Source of the DNA: Lachnospiraceae bacterium UBA7225
Lineage (GTDB): Bacteria > Bacillota > Clostridia > Lachnospirales > Lachnospiraceae
Direction of reading: 5' to 3'
NCBI GenBank assembly: GCA_002473385.1
Contig: DKTR01000049.1
Coordinates: forward strand, 25,004 to 36,268
Length of the DNA stretch: 11,265 bases
Shown here: in pieces, positions 1 through 6,971 of the stretch
How positions within the stretch are numbered: the first letter of the stretch is position 1
Layout: each line of letters starts with the position of its first letter
Position numbers and translations under genes: made by a program
Notes under the pieces: model-generated
Told to the model about the DNA's origin: nothing
Seen by the model: only the letters and a program-made list of their open reading frames with translations
Databases searched by the model: none

Positions 1-31
1 ATATTCTAATGCATGCAATCTATTTTGTCAA

Positions 32-60
32 TTGTATTTTGAAAAATTTTCTGATATACT
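32..60 (+). promoter_or_regulatory. Probable extended -10 sigma-A promoter for queH
   Basis: A TATACT -10 box lies at 55-60 with the extended TG at 52-53. A weak -35 (TTGTAT, 32-37) sits exactly 17 nt upstream. The surroundings are AT-rich, unlike the flanking coding DNA. Transcription would start near 67, leaving a leader of about 50 nt before queH. The -35 matches the consensus only in TTG, so the extended -10 probably carries most of the strength. Confidence 0.55.
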
Positions 61-117
61 ACTTTTGATTATAGTAGGAAAGGTTACAGAGTTTGCCTGT
101 GTAAAATAGAAGTTTTT

Positions 118-726
118 ATGAATAACCGTAATTATCAGCGGGAGCTGGAACAGGTGATTGACGGGTTCGCAGAAAAGGTGCCGGTTTTGTTTCTGCATAG
201 TTGCTGTGCACCCTGCAGCAGCTACGTGCTGGAATATCTTTCGCAGTATTTCCGGATTACCGTTTTTTATTATAACCCCAATATTTATCCGGCCGGGGAG
301 TATTGCAGGCGGGTAGAGGAGCAGCAGCGTCTGATCAGTGAAATGTCGCTGAGACACCCGGTAAGCTTTATAGAGGGCGAATATGACGCAGAGCATTACT
401 ATGAGGCGGTGCGTGGGCTGGAGAGTGAGCCGGAGGGAGGTGCGCGCTGTCGTGTCTGCTTTGAAATGCGTCTGCGCGAGACGGCGCAAAGGGCAGCTCT
501 TGTCCATGCAGATTACTTTGCCACTACGCTTACTATCAGCCCGCTGAAAAACGCAGCCGTTATCAATGAGATTGGAGAGCGGGTGGCGCAGGAATACGGG
601 ATTGCCTGGCTTCCTTCTGATTTTAAGAAAAAGAATGGCTTTAAGCGCTCCGGTGAGCTGTCTGCGCAGTACGGACTGTACCGTCAGAATTACTGCGGAT
701 GCGTGTTCAGCCGCAGGACGGTATGA
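118..726 (+). CDS. queH: Epoxyqueuosine reductase QueH (DUF208 family)
   Basis: Predicted 202-residue cytoplasmic iron-sulfur enzyme that reduces epoxyqueuosine to queuosine at the wobble base of GUN-anticodon tRNAs; it is the non-homologous alternative to QueG. Visible hallmarks are the N-terminal HSCCAPCS motif (Cys29, Cys30, Cys33) after a short beta strand, the YNPNIYP segment near 52-58, a CRVC pair (Cys111, Cys114), the TTLTISPLKN segment (136-145), and a C-terminal YCGC (Cys193, Cys195). These cysteines are the family's cluster ligands and redox pair. Length and motif order match the family, so the gene is intact. The ATG at 118 has no good Shine-Dalgarno nearby (the purine-rich AGGAAAGG at 76-83 is about 34 nt away), yet I see no better in-frame start. 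No other queuosine gene lies in the window. It appears monocistronic, between its own promoter and a probable terminator. Confidence 0.93.
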   Translation: MNNRNYQRELEQVIDGFAEKVPVLFLHSCCAPCSSYVLEYLSQYFRITVFYYNPNIYPAGEYCRRVEEQQRLISEMSLRHPVSFIEGEYDAEHYYEAVRGLESEPEGGARCRVCFEMRLRETAQRAALVHADYFATTLTISPLKNAAVINEIGERVAQEYGIAWLPSDFKKKNGFKRSGELSAQYGLYRQNYCGCVFSRRTV

Positions 727-759
727 CGGTCTGGCCGTGCAGACTGTGGCTTGTTTTTT
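726..759 (+). terminator. Probable Rho-independent terminator after queH
   Basis: An 8-bp stem pairs 726-733 with 740-747 (one G-T pair) around a 6-nt loop. After a 3-nt GGC, a T-rich tract TTGTTTTTT (751-759) follows. The stem begins on the last base of the queH stop codon. The offset between stem and T tract makes it a medium-strength call. Confidence 0.45.
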
Positions 760-763
760 AGTC

Positions 764-792
764 TTGCGGGTGTGCGGAAAATATGATACACT
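764..792 (+). promoter_or_regulatory. Probable promoter of the argH-led operon
   Basis: TTGCGG (764-769) is followed 17 nt later by TACACT (787-792), with an extended TG at 784-785. TATGAT at 782-787 is an alternative -10. The element has the same design as the queH promoter (TGATATACT there, TGATACACT here). The untranslated leader would be about 35 nt; I see no arginine operator or T-box in it. Confidence 0.55.
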
Positions 793-834
793 CCGTATGA
801 GGACGCGAGAGAAAAGAGGAAAGAAGGGGAATTT

Positions 835-2214
835 ATGGCACAGCTATGGGGCGGCCGCTTCACCAGGGAGACAGATGCGCTGGTGTACCGGTTTAACGCA
901 TCTGTATCGTTTGACCAGAAGTTTTACCGCCAGGATATCCAGGGAAGCATGGCGCATGTGAAGATGCTGGCGAAGCAGGGCATTCTGACGGAGCAGGAAA
1001 AAGAACAGATTCTGGAAGGACTGCAGGGAATCCTTACGGATGTGGAAAACGGGACGCTGCAGATCACAGATAAATATGAAGATATCCACAGCTTTGTGGA
1101 GGCAAACTTAATAGACCGTATTGGTGATGCAGGCAAAAAGCTGCACACCGGCAGGAGCCGCAATGACCAGGTGGCGCTGGACATGAAGCTTTATATACGC
1201 GATGAGATTGCAAAGATAGACGGTCTTTTAAAGACGCTGCTTGAGACGTTGCTTACCATGATGGAAGAGCACACGGAGACGTACATGCCGGGCTTTACGC
1301 ATTTGCAGAAGGCGCAGCCGGTAACGCTTGCACATCATCTTGGTGCTTATTTTGAAATGTTTAAGCGGGATCGTCAGCGCCTGGGTGATATTTCCGGGCG
1401 GATGAATCTCTGCCCGCTCGGCAGCGGCGCGCTTGCAGGTACTACATATCCGCTGGACCGCGAATATACAGCACAGCTTCTTGGCTTTGACGGGGCAACC
1501 CTGAATAGTATGGACTCGGTGGCAGACCGGGATTATCTGATTGAGCTTCTGGCGGCAATGTCCACGATTATGATGCATCTGAGCCGCTTTTGTGAGGAAA
1601 TCATCATCTGGAATTCAAATGAATACCGCTTTGTGGAGCTGGACGATGCGTACAGTACCGGGAGCAGTATTATGCCGCAGAAGAAAAATCCGGATATTGC
1701 GGAGCTGGTCCGTGGAAAGACCGGGCGCGTGTACGGGGCGCTGACGGCGATTCTCACCACCATGAAGGGTCTGCCGCTTGCATATAATAAGGATATGCAG
1801 GAGGATAAGGAACTGACCTTTGACGCAATCGATACGGTGAAGGGTTGTATCGCTCTGTTTACCGGTATGGTTGCCACAATGAAGGTAAATAAAAACCGCA
1901 TGGAGGCGAGCGCAAAGCAGGGCTTTACCAATGCAACGGATGCCGCAGATTATCTGGTAAATCACGGTGTACCGTTCAGGGATGCCCATGGCATTGTCGG
2001 CAGACTGGTGCTTACCTGTATTGAAAAGGGCATTGCGCTGGATGATCTTACGCTGGAAGAGTACCGCGCAATCAGTCCGGTGTTTGAGAAGGACATCTAT
2101 GAGGCGATCAGTCTGAAAACCTGTGTAGAGAAGCGGCAGACAGCCGGCGCACCGTCACGAAAGTCTATGCTGCAGGCAATTGCGGCGGAAAAGGCATATC
2201 TGGAAGAAGAGTAA
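835..2214 (+). CDS. argH: Argininosuccinate lyase ArgH
   Basis: Predicted 459-residue cytoplasmic enzyme of the aspartase/fumarase superfamily. It cleaves argininosuccinate to arginine and fumarate, the last step of arginine synthesis, and works as a homotetramer. The sequence starts with the family-typical MAQLWGGRF. It carries the HTGRSRNDQV segment (104-113), the GFTHLQKAQP segment (153-162, His156 being the conserved catalytic histidine) and the superfamily signature GSSIMPQKKNPD (276-287), whose first serine, Ser277, is the expected catalytic residue. The length is normal and no key residue is missing. The ATG at 835 follows GAAGGGGA (823-830) at good spacing. It leads a run of closely spaced genes; asd begins 18 nt after its stop. 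No argG or other arginine gene is in the window, so the partner enzymes must be elsewhere. Confidence 0.98.
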   Translation: MAQLWGGRFTRETDALVYRFNASVSFDQKFYRQDIQGSMAHVKMLAKQGILTEQEKEQILEGLQGILTDVENGTLQITDKYEDIHSFVEANLIDRIGDAGKKLHTGRSRNDQVALDMKLYIRDEIAKIDGLLKTLLETLLTMMEEHTETYMPGFTHLQKAQPVTLAHHLGAYFEMFKRDRQRLGDISGRMNLCPLGSGALAGTTYPLDREYTAQLLGFDGATLNSMDSVADRDYLIELLAAMSTIMMHLSRFCEEIIIWNSNEYRFVELDDAYSTGSSIMPQKKNPDIAELVRGKTGRVYGALTAILTTMKGLPLAYNKDMQEDKELTFDAIDTVKGCIALFTGMVATMKVNKNRMEASAKQGFTNATDAADYLVNHGVPFRDAHGIVGRLVLTCIEKGIALDDLTLEEYRAISPVFEKDIYEAISLKTCVEKRQTAGAPSRKSMLQAIAAEKAYLEEE

Positions 2215-2219
2215 AGGAT

Positions 2220-2226
2220 GGAGGAG
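2220..2226 (+). promoter_or_regulatory. Ribosome binding site deciding the asd start
   Basis: GGAGGAG ends 6 nt before the ATG at 2233. It lies inside a longer reading frame opened by an ATG at 2218, so the upstream ATG is unlikely to be used. Confidence 0.8.
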
Positions 2227-2232
2227 AAGATT

Positions 2233-3318
2233 ATGAATGAGAAACTGAGAGTGGGTATTCTGGGAGCAACCGGTATGGTAGGGCAGCGCTTTATTTCCCT
2301 GCTGGAAAATCACCCGTGGTTTGAAGTGACAACGGTGGCGGCGAGTCCGAGAAGCGCAGGAAAAACTTATGAGGAGGCTGTCGGCGGCAGATGGAAAATG
2401 ACAACACCGATGCCGGAAGCTGTGAAAAACCTTGTAGTAATGAATGTCAATGAGGTAGAAAAGGTGGCAGCAGGTGTAGACTTTGTATTTTCTGCTGTAG
2501 ACATGACCAAGGAAGAAATCCGTGCCATTGAGGAAGAATATGCGAAAACCGAGACGCCGGTTGTATCAAACAACAGTGCGCATCGCTGGACACCGGACGT
2601 GCCGATGGTAGTTCCGGAAATCAACCCGGAGCATTTCAAAGTAATCGAATTCCAGAAAAAGCGTCTGGGAACTACACGCGGCTTTGTGGCAGTAAAGCCG
2701 AACTGCTCTATCCAGAGCTATGCGCCGGCGCTGGCTGCATGGAGGGAATTTGAACCGTATGAGGTAGTTGCAACCACCTACCAGGCAATATCGGGGGCTG
2801 GAAAGACCTTTAAGGAGTGGCCGGAGATGGTGGAAAATATTATCCCGTATATCGGCGGTGAGGAGGAGAAGTCTGAGCAGGAGCCGCTGCGTATTCTGGG
2901 TGAGATAAAAGACGGTGTGATCGTAAAGGCACAGGAGCCGGTGATCACCTGCCAGTGCATCCGGGTACCGGTATTAAACGGACATACGGCTGCCGTATTT
3001 GTGAAATTCAGAAAGAAACCGACAAAAGAGCAGCTCATTGAAAAGCTGGTAAGCTTCTCTGGTCTTCCGCAGGAGCTTGCGCTGCCGAGTGCTCCAAAGC
3101 AGTTTATCCGGTATATGGAGGAGGATAACCGTCCGCAGGTGAAGGCAGATGTTGATTACGAGAATGGCATGGGCGTTTCGATCGGAAGGCTGCGCGAAGA
3201 TAAGGTGTATGATTATAAATTTGTGGGACTTTCCCACAATACGGTCCGCGGTGCGGCAGGCGGAGCAGTGCTCTGTGCAGAATGCCTGAAGGCACTGGGC
3301 TATATTGAGAAGAAATAG
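2233..3318 (+). CDS. asd: Aspartate-semialdehyde dehydrogenase
   Basis: Predicted 361-residue cytoplasmic enzyme that reduces aspartyl-4-phosphate to aspartate semialdehyde with NADPH, the branch point for diaminopimelate/lysine, threonine and methionine. The Rossmann motif GATGMVGQ is at residues 11-18; the catalytic cysteine is in KPNCSIQ (Cys158); the conserved CIRVPVLNGH segment (242-251) ends in the active-site histidine His251. The pattern YQAISGAGK (183-191) and the overall length suit the archaeal/fungal-like branch of Asd rather than the E. coli or shorter Bacillus type; this subtype call comes from motif impression only. The start at 2233 is chosen for its strong ribosome site; an in-frame ATG at 2218 would add five residues. 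The gene lies 18 nt after argH and 34 nt before the ABC ATPase, so it is probably co-transcribed with both. Confidence 0.96.
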   Translation: MNEKLRVGILGATGMVGQRFISLLENHPWFEVTTVAASPRSAGKTYEEAVGGRWKMTTPMPEAVKNLVVMNVNEVEKVAAGVDFVFSAVDMTKEEIRAIEEEYAKTETPVVSNNSAHRWTPDVPMVVPEINPEHFKVIEFQKKRLGTTRGFVAVKPNCSIQSYAPALAAWREFEPYEVVATTYQAISGAGKTFKEWPEMVENIIPYIGGEEEKSEQEPLRILGEIKDGVIVKAQEPVITCQCIRVPVLNGHTAAVFVKFRKKPTKEQLIEKLVSFSGLPQELALPSAPKQFIRYMEEDNRPQVKADVDYENGMGVSIGRLREDKVYDYKFVGLSHNTVRGAAGGAVLCAECLKALGYIEKK

Positions 3319-3352
3319 ACTGTGAATAAAAAAAGATGTAAGGAAAGCGCCG

Positions 3353-4234
3353 ATGATACGATTTAAGAACCTCACAAAGCGTTTTGAGGATGGAAGGGGA
3401 ATATTTGATTTTTCTTTCGAGGTGGAAGAAGGGGAGGTCTTTGGGCTGGTAGGCTCGGAGGGCTCCGGAAAAACCACCGCTCTTCGTATGCTCATGGGGT
3501 TTGAGTATCCCACAAAGGGAAGGTGCGCGATCAATGGAAAGGACTGCGTGCGCGCGGCAGTTTATCTTCACCGGATGACCGGCTATCTGCCGGACGGGAT
3601 CACTCTGCCGTCAGTTCTGACAGGGCGGCAGTTTCTGCGTTCTAATGCGGAAATGCGCGGGATGCGTAATCTGGAGAATCTGTTTAACATGGCAAAGCGG
3701 CTGGAGCTGAACATCGATCGGAAAATAGGGGAAATGACATCGGCAGATGTACAGAAAACTGGTCTTGTCTGTGCAATGATGCACAATCCGCCGGTCATTC
3801 TACTGGATAATCCGTTCCGCAATCTGGACAGCCGGACACGAAGTGCGCTGGTCGATCTGATCCTGGAGGAAAAGGAAAAGGGGAAGATGGTCATTCTCAC
3901 ATCCAATACAGTGGATATCGCTGATCTCACCTGCGACCGGGTGGGACTGCTGGATAAAGGCAATATTGTGTATCTCGGCGATGTGGAAAATATGCGGGAG
4001 AATATGTACCGCAGCTATCTGATCCAGTTTGGCAGCAGCCGGGCAGCGATGAAGTTTGCAAAGGAATCTTTCGAGATTAAAAGTATGAAAGACCGCAATC
4101 TGGTAGTATCCCTGCAGGGAGAACTTCTGCCCCTGGTGCGCACGCTGGCAAATTATCATGTAACGAGTATTGAGCCGGTTCCTTTAAGTCTGGAAGAAAC
4201 ATTTGTGCATATATACGGAGGAGTGCATGCTTAA
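3353..4234 (+). CDS. ABC transporter ATP-binding protein with degenerate catalytic motifs
   Basis: Predicted 293-residue nucleotide-binding subunit of an ABC-2 (drug/lipid exporter-like) transporter, peripheral on the inner membrane face and paired with the permease encoded next. Walker A is intact: GSEGSGKTT at residues 34-42. The GYLPD element at the Q-loop (77-81) is recognisable. Walker B reads VILLD (148-152) but is followed by Asn153 where the catalytic glutamate normally sits (LLDEP becomes LLDNP). The ABC signature is eroded to MTSADVQK (128-135), with Ala in place of the key glycine. The switch histidine is replaced by Asn185 (TSNTVD). The D-loop region NLDSRTR (157-163) remains. After the ATPase core a tail of about 80 residues follows, as in many ABC-2 ATPases. 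The reading frame is clean, so it is not a pseudogene by frameshift. It probably binds ATP but hydrolyses it poorly, unless it pairs with another ATPase. It overlaps the permease by 8 nt; the start at 3353 follows AAGGAAAG. Confidence 0.87.
   Translation: MIRFKNLTKRFEDGRGIFDFSFEVEEGEVFGLVGSEGSGKTTALRMLMGFEYPTKGRCAINGKDCVRAAVYLHRMTGYLPDGITLPSVLTGRQFLRSNAEMRGMRNLENLFNMAKRLELNIDRKIGEMTSADVQKTGLVCAMMHNPPVILLDNPFRNLDSRTRSALVDLILEEKEKGKMVILTSNTVDIADLTCDRVGLLDKGNIVYLGDVENMRENMYRSYLIQFGSSRAAMKFAKESFEIKSMKDRNLVVSLQGELLPLVRTLANYHVTSIEPVPLSLEETFVHIYGGVHA
4217..4223 (+). promoter_or_regulatory. Ribosome binding site deciding the permease start
   Basis: GGAGGAG lies inside the end of the ATPase gene, 3 nt before the ATG at 4227 (5 nt counting from GGAGG). 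It favours this ATG over an upstream in-frame TTG at 4203 and suggests translational coupling. Confidence 0.75.
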
Positions 4235-4952
4235 TATACCGATTCTGAAACAGGATTTTATGATCAGCCGGAAAACGCTTCTGGTATTTTATTGTCTGCA
4301 GACGGCAAGTATTCTGATTGCCGCTGTCATTCGGAATATGCGTCTGATACAGATTTCAGATATGTTCTGGGATACGCTTCCGGTTGTCATTTTTCCGATG
4401 CTGATGAGTATGGTGCTTGCTATGGAAGCGGTGCAGAAGCGTGATGCGGATAAAACCATGACATTCATTCTTTCGACCGGCATCAGTCCGGGACAGATAA
4501 TAATGACAAAGGCGGTATTTGTGGGGCTTTGTGTGTTTGTGCTGATGGCCTTTTCCATGCTTCTGGGAAGTGTGCTCTGTGTCTATGATCTGACGGGCTT
4601 GTGGAACCGGAGCACATATATCGTACTGAATCTTGGTGCGATGTGTCTGCAGCTCTGTGTGGCAGGCTGGTGTTTTTTTATTTCCTGTGCAGGAAGGAAG
4701 CCCTCGCTGCTTCGTTATTACGGGCTGGGCATCGGGCTGCCCCTGTTGCTTTATGTGATGTATCTGCTGCAGGATTTTGTTCCGCAGCTTTCTGTGCTGC
4801 AGTATGTTACTGTTTTCAGTCTGTTTCAGCAGGAGATGTTTGCGTCGCCGGGAATTTCCGCTTTTCTGGCGTCGATGGTGCTGGCGGTGGCAGGTCTGGT
4901 TTTCTTTGGCCTTGGCAGATATGTGTTCTGCAGCCGCAGTGAGCGTGATTGA
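4227..4952 (+). CDS. ABC-2 type transporter permease subunit
   Basis: Predicted 241-residue integral membrane protein with six likely membrane segments (about 18-35, 48-67, 94-119, 131-154, 165-184 and 208-230). The topology is that of ABC-2 type permeases. Between segments 2 and 3 lies a cytoplasmic stretch, KRDADKTMTFILSTGISPG (71-89), resembling the coupling region of this family, where a charged stretch leads into a 'thresholds/paralogue-swap' LLS-x-P-type motif. It should form the channel with the upstream ATPase, probably as a dimer of each. The substrate cannot be read from the sequence; no neighbouring gene (immunity, lantibiotic or efflux) points to one. The start overlaps the ATPase gene by 8 nt, and topB begins 9 nt after the stop. 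Family membership is clear from context and topology, but residue-level similarity in such permeases is low. Confidence 0.85.
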   Translation: MLNIPILKQDFMISRKTLLVFYCLQTASILIAAVIRNMRLIQISDMFWDTLPVVIFPMLMSMVLAMEAVQKRDADKTMTFILSTGISPGQIIMTKAVFVGLCVFVLMAFSMLLGSVLCVYDLTGLWNRSTYIVLNLGAMCLQLCVAGWCFFISCAGRKPSLLRYYGLGIGLPLLLYVMYLLQDFVPQLSVLQYVTVFSLFQQEMFASPGISAFLASMVLAVAGLVFFGLGRYVFCSRSERD

Positions 4953-4961
4953 TGAGGATTT

Positions 4962-6971
4962 ATGGCAAAAGCATTATTTATAGCAGAAAAACCAAGCGTG
5001 GCACAGGAGTTTGCCAAAGCTTTAAAGATAAATACTTCCCGCCGTGACGGCTATCTGGAGAGTGATAACGCCATAATCACCTGGTGTGTCGGTCATCTCG
5101 TGACGATGAGCTATCCGGAGGTGTATGACGAAAAGTACAAGAAGTGGAGCCTTGCGACACTTCCTTTTTTGCCGGAAACATTTCTGTATGAGGTGATTCC
5201 GGGGGTGGAAAAACAGTTTAAGATTGTGAGCGGGCTGCTGAACCGCGAAGACGTGGAAACCATCTATGTCTGCACCGACTCCGGGCGCGAGGGAGAATAT
5301 ATTTACCGTCTGGTGGAGCAGCAGGCAGGTGTGAAAAAGGAGACAAAAAAGCGCCGCCGTGTCTGGATCGATTCGCAGACAGAGGAGGAAATTCTGCGGG
5401 GTATCAAAGCAGCGAAGGATCTGTCAGAGTACGATCATCTCGCGGATGCTGCCTATCTGCGCGCGAAGGAAGATTATCTGATGGGAATTAATTTTTCGCG
5501 GCTGCTCACATTAAAATACGGAAATGCGATCTCCGGCTATCAGGGGACACGCTACACGGTGATTTCAGTCGGGCGTGTGATGACCTGTGTGCTCGGTATG
5601 GTGGTTCGACGGGAGAGGGAGATAAGGGAGTTTGTAAAAACGCCGTTCTACCGCGTTGTGAGCACGTTGTCTTATGGAGGATGCAGGTTTGAGGGCGAAT
5701 TCCGGGCGGTGGAAGGCTCGAAGTATGCCGGTTCGCCGAAGCTCTATAAGGAAAATGGTTTTAAAGAGCAAAAGGATGCCCGGGAGCTGATTGATGCTTT
5801 GAGCGCCGTGCAGCCCCTGAAAGCGGTAACGGACAGCATTGAGCGCAAAAAGGAGAACAAGAACCCGCCGCTACTCTTTAATCTGGCGGAGCTGCAGAAT
5901 GAATGCTCCAGACTGTTTAAAATCAGTCCGGATGAAACCCTGCGCACAGTACAGGAGCTTTACGAGAAAAAGCTGGTGACATACCCGCGCACGGATGCCC
6001 GTGTGCTCTCAACGGCAGTGGCAAAGGAAATCGCCAGAAATCTGCGCGGACTATGTGCTTATCCGGCTGTCGGCAATTTCGCACAGGAGGTGCTGGAGAA
6101 GGGAAGCTACAAGGGCATCAGCCGGTCGCGCTATGTAAACGATAAGCAGATTACCGATCACTATGCGATCATTCCTACCGGACAGGGTCTTGGAGTCCTG
6201 CAGCGGCTGTCAGCGCAGTCGTCGAAGGTGTATGAGCTGATAGCAAGAAGATTTCTGAGTATTTTTTATCCTGCGGCGGTCTACCGCAAGATTAATCTGG
6301 TGACCGCTATCGGCAAAGAAAAATTTTTTTCCTCGTTCAGGGTGCTGGAGGAGCCGGGCTATCTGAAGGTGTCAGGTATCCGGCAGAATAAAGAGGAGCA
6401 GTCGGATGCATCGCTCCTTCAGGCACTGCAGTCTCTGAAGAAAGGGACAGAGCTGCCGGTGGAAAAGCTGGAGATCAAAGAGGGGGAGACGAGTCCACCT
6501 AAGCGCTACAATTCCGGCTCGATGATTCTGGCAATGGAGAATGCCGGACAGCTCATTGAGGATGAAGAGCTGCGCGAGCAGATCCGGGGCAGCGGCATCG
6601 GCACCAGTGCGACCAGAGCAGAGATTTTGAAAAAGCTGATCGCAAATAAATATATTGCGCTGAACAAAAAGACGCAGATTCTCACGCCGACCCTGCTAGG
6701 GGAGATGATCTTTGATGTAGTGAACCGTTCTATCCGCTCCCTTTTAAATCCGGAGCTTACAGCGAGCTGGGAGAAGGGACTGACCTATGTGGCAGAGGGC
6801 ACCATCACGCCGGAGGAATACATGACAAAATTAAACAACTTTGTCCGCAGCCGGACAGAGAATGTTTTAAATACGAATATTCACTATGAATTGCGCAGCG
6901 TGTTTGACGCGGCGGCAAAGTTCTATAAACAGCCAGGAGGGAAGAAAAATGGAAACAGCAAAAATCAGTAA
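4962..6971 (+). CDS. topB: DNA topoisomerase III (type IA)
   Basis: Predicted 669-residue type IA topoisomerase that cuts and rejoins single strands and decatenates DNA. The TOPRIM domain is N-terminal: AEKPSVAQ (8-15, Glu9) and TDSGREGE (105-112, Asp106, Glu110, Glu112). The catalytic tyrosine is Tyr341 in LVTYPRTDARVL (338-349). ITDHYAIIPTG (397-407) and GIGTSATRAEIL (545-556) are further conserved type IA blocks. The second acidic residue of the usual DxD is glycine, which I recall as normal for the Bacillus-type TopB subfamily (TDAGREGE). There is no C-terminal zinc ribbon; the protein is somewhat shorter than B. subtilis TopB, and its end is a basic, asparagine-rich tail (KKNGNSKNQ). It starts 9 nt after the permease, with GAGG (4954-4957) as a modest ribosome site. 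Its last 23 nt overlap the next gene, whose ribosome site is embedded in it. Nothing suggests a plasmid or conjugative element, so a chromosomal housekeeping copy is likely. Confidence 0.95.
   Translation: MAKALFIAEKPSVAQEFAKALKINTSRRDGYLESDNAIITWCVGHLVTMSYPEVYDEKYKKWSLATLPFLPETFLYEVIPGVEKQFKIVSGLLNREDVETIYVCTDSGREGEYIYRLVEQQAGVKKETKKRRRVWIDSQTEEEILRGIKAAKDLSEYDHLADAAYLRAKEDYLMGINFSRLLTLKYGNAISGYQGTRYTVISVGRVMTCVLGMVVRREREIREFVKTPFYRVVSTLSYGGCRFEGEFRAVEGSKYAGSPKLYKENGFKEQKDARELIDALSAVQPLKAVTDSIERKKENKNPPLLFNLAELQNECSRLFKISPDETLRTVQELYEKKLVTYPRTDARVLSTAVAKEIARNLRGLCAYPAVGNFAQEVLEKGSYKGISRSRYVNDKQITDHYAIIPTGQGLGVLQRLSAQSSKVYELIARRFLSIFYPAAVYRKINLVTAIGKEKFFSSFRVLEEPGYLKVSGIRQNKEEQSDASLLQALQSLKKGTELPVEKLEIKEGETSPPKRYNSGSMILAMENAGQLIEDEELREQIRGSGIGTSATRAEILKKLIANKYIALNKKTQILTPTLLGEMIFDVVNRSIRSLLNPELTASWEKGLTYVAEGTITPEEYMTKLNNFVRSRTENVLNTNIHYELRSVFDAAAKFYKQPGGKKNGNSKNQ
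6935..6941 (+). promoter_or_regulatory. Ribosome binding site inside topB for the acyltransferase gene
   Basis: AGGAGGG sits 7 nt before the ATG at 6949, within the last codons of topB. It makes 6949 the preferred start over an in-frame position at 6886 that would add 21 residues of unrelated composition. Confidence 0.8.

Noticed and set aside
67..117. A preQ1 riboswitch in the leader of queH, suggested by a small TTACA/TGTAA hairpin followed by an A-rich stretch.
   Set aside because: The loop and tail do not show the pairing and conserved bases of the preQ1-I aptamer, and QueH acts late in the pathway, where such control is not expected.
28..507. A 159-codon open frame on the minus strand across the start of queH.
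   Set aside because: It lies opposite a clear, conserved gene, has no recognisable product, and has the composition of an antisense shadow.
5274..5297. The TOPRIM motif of TopB reads TDSGREGE, so the second aspartate of DxD is missing and the enzyme might seem inactive.
   Set aside because: From recall of the family, Bacillus-type TopB proteins carry TDAGREGE at this place, so glycine is normal for the subfamily. The catalytic Tyr341 and other blocks are intact.
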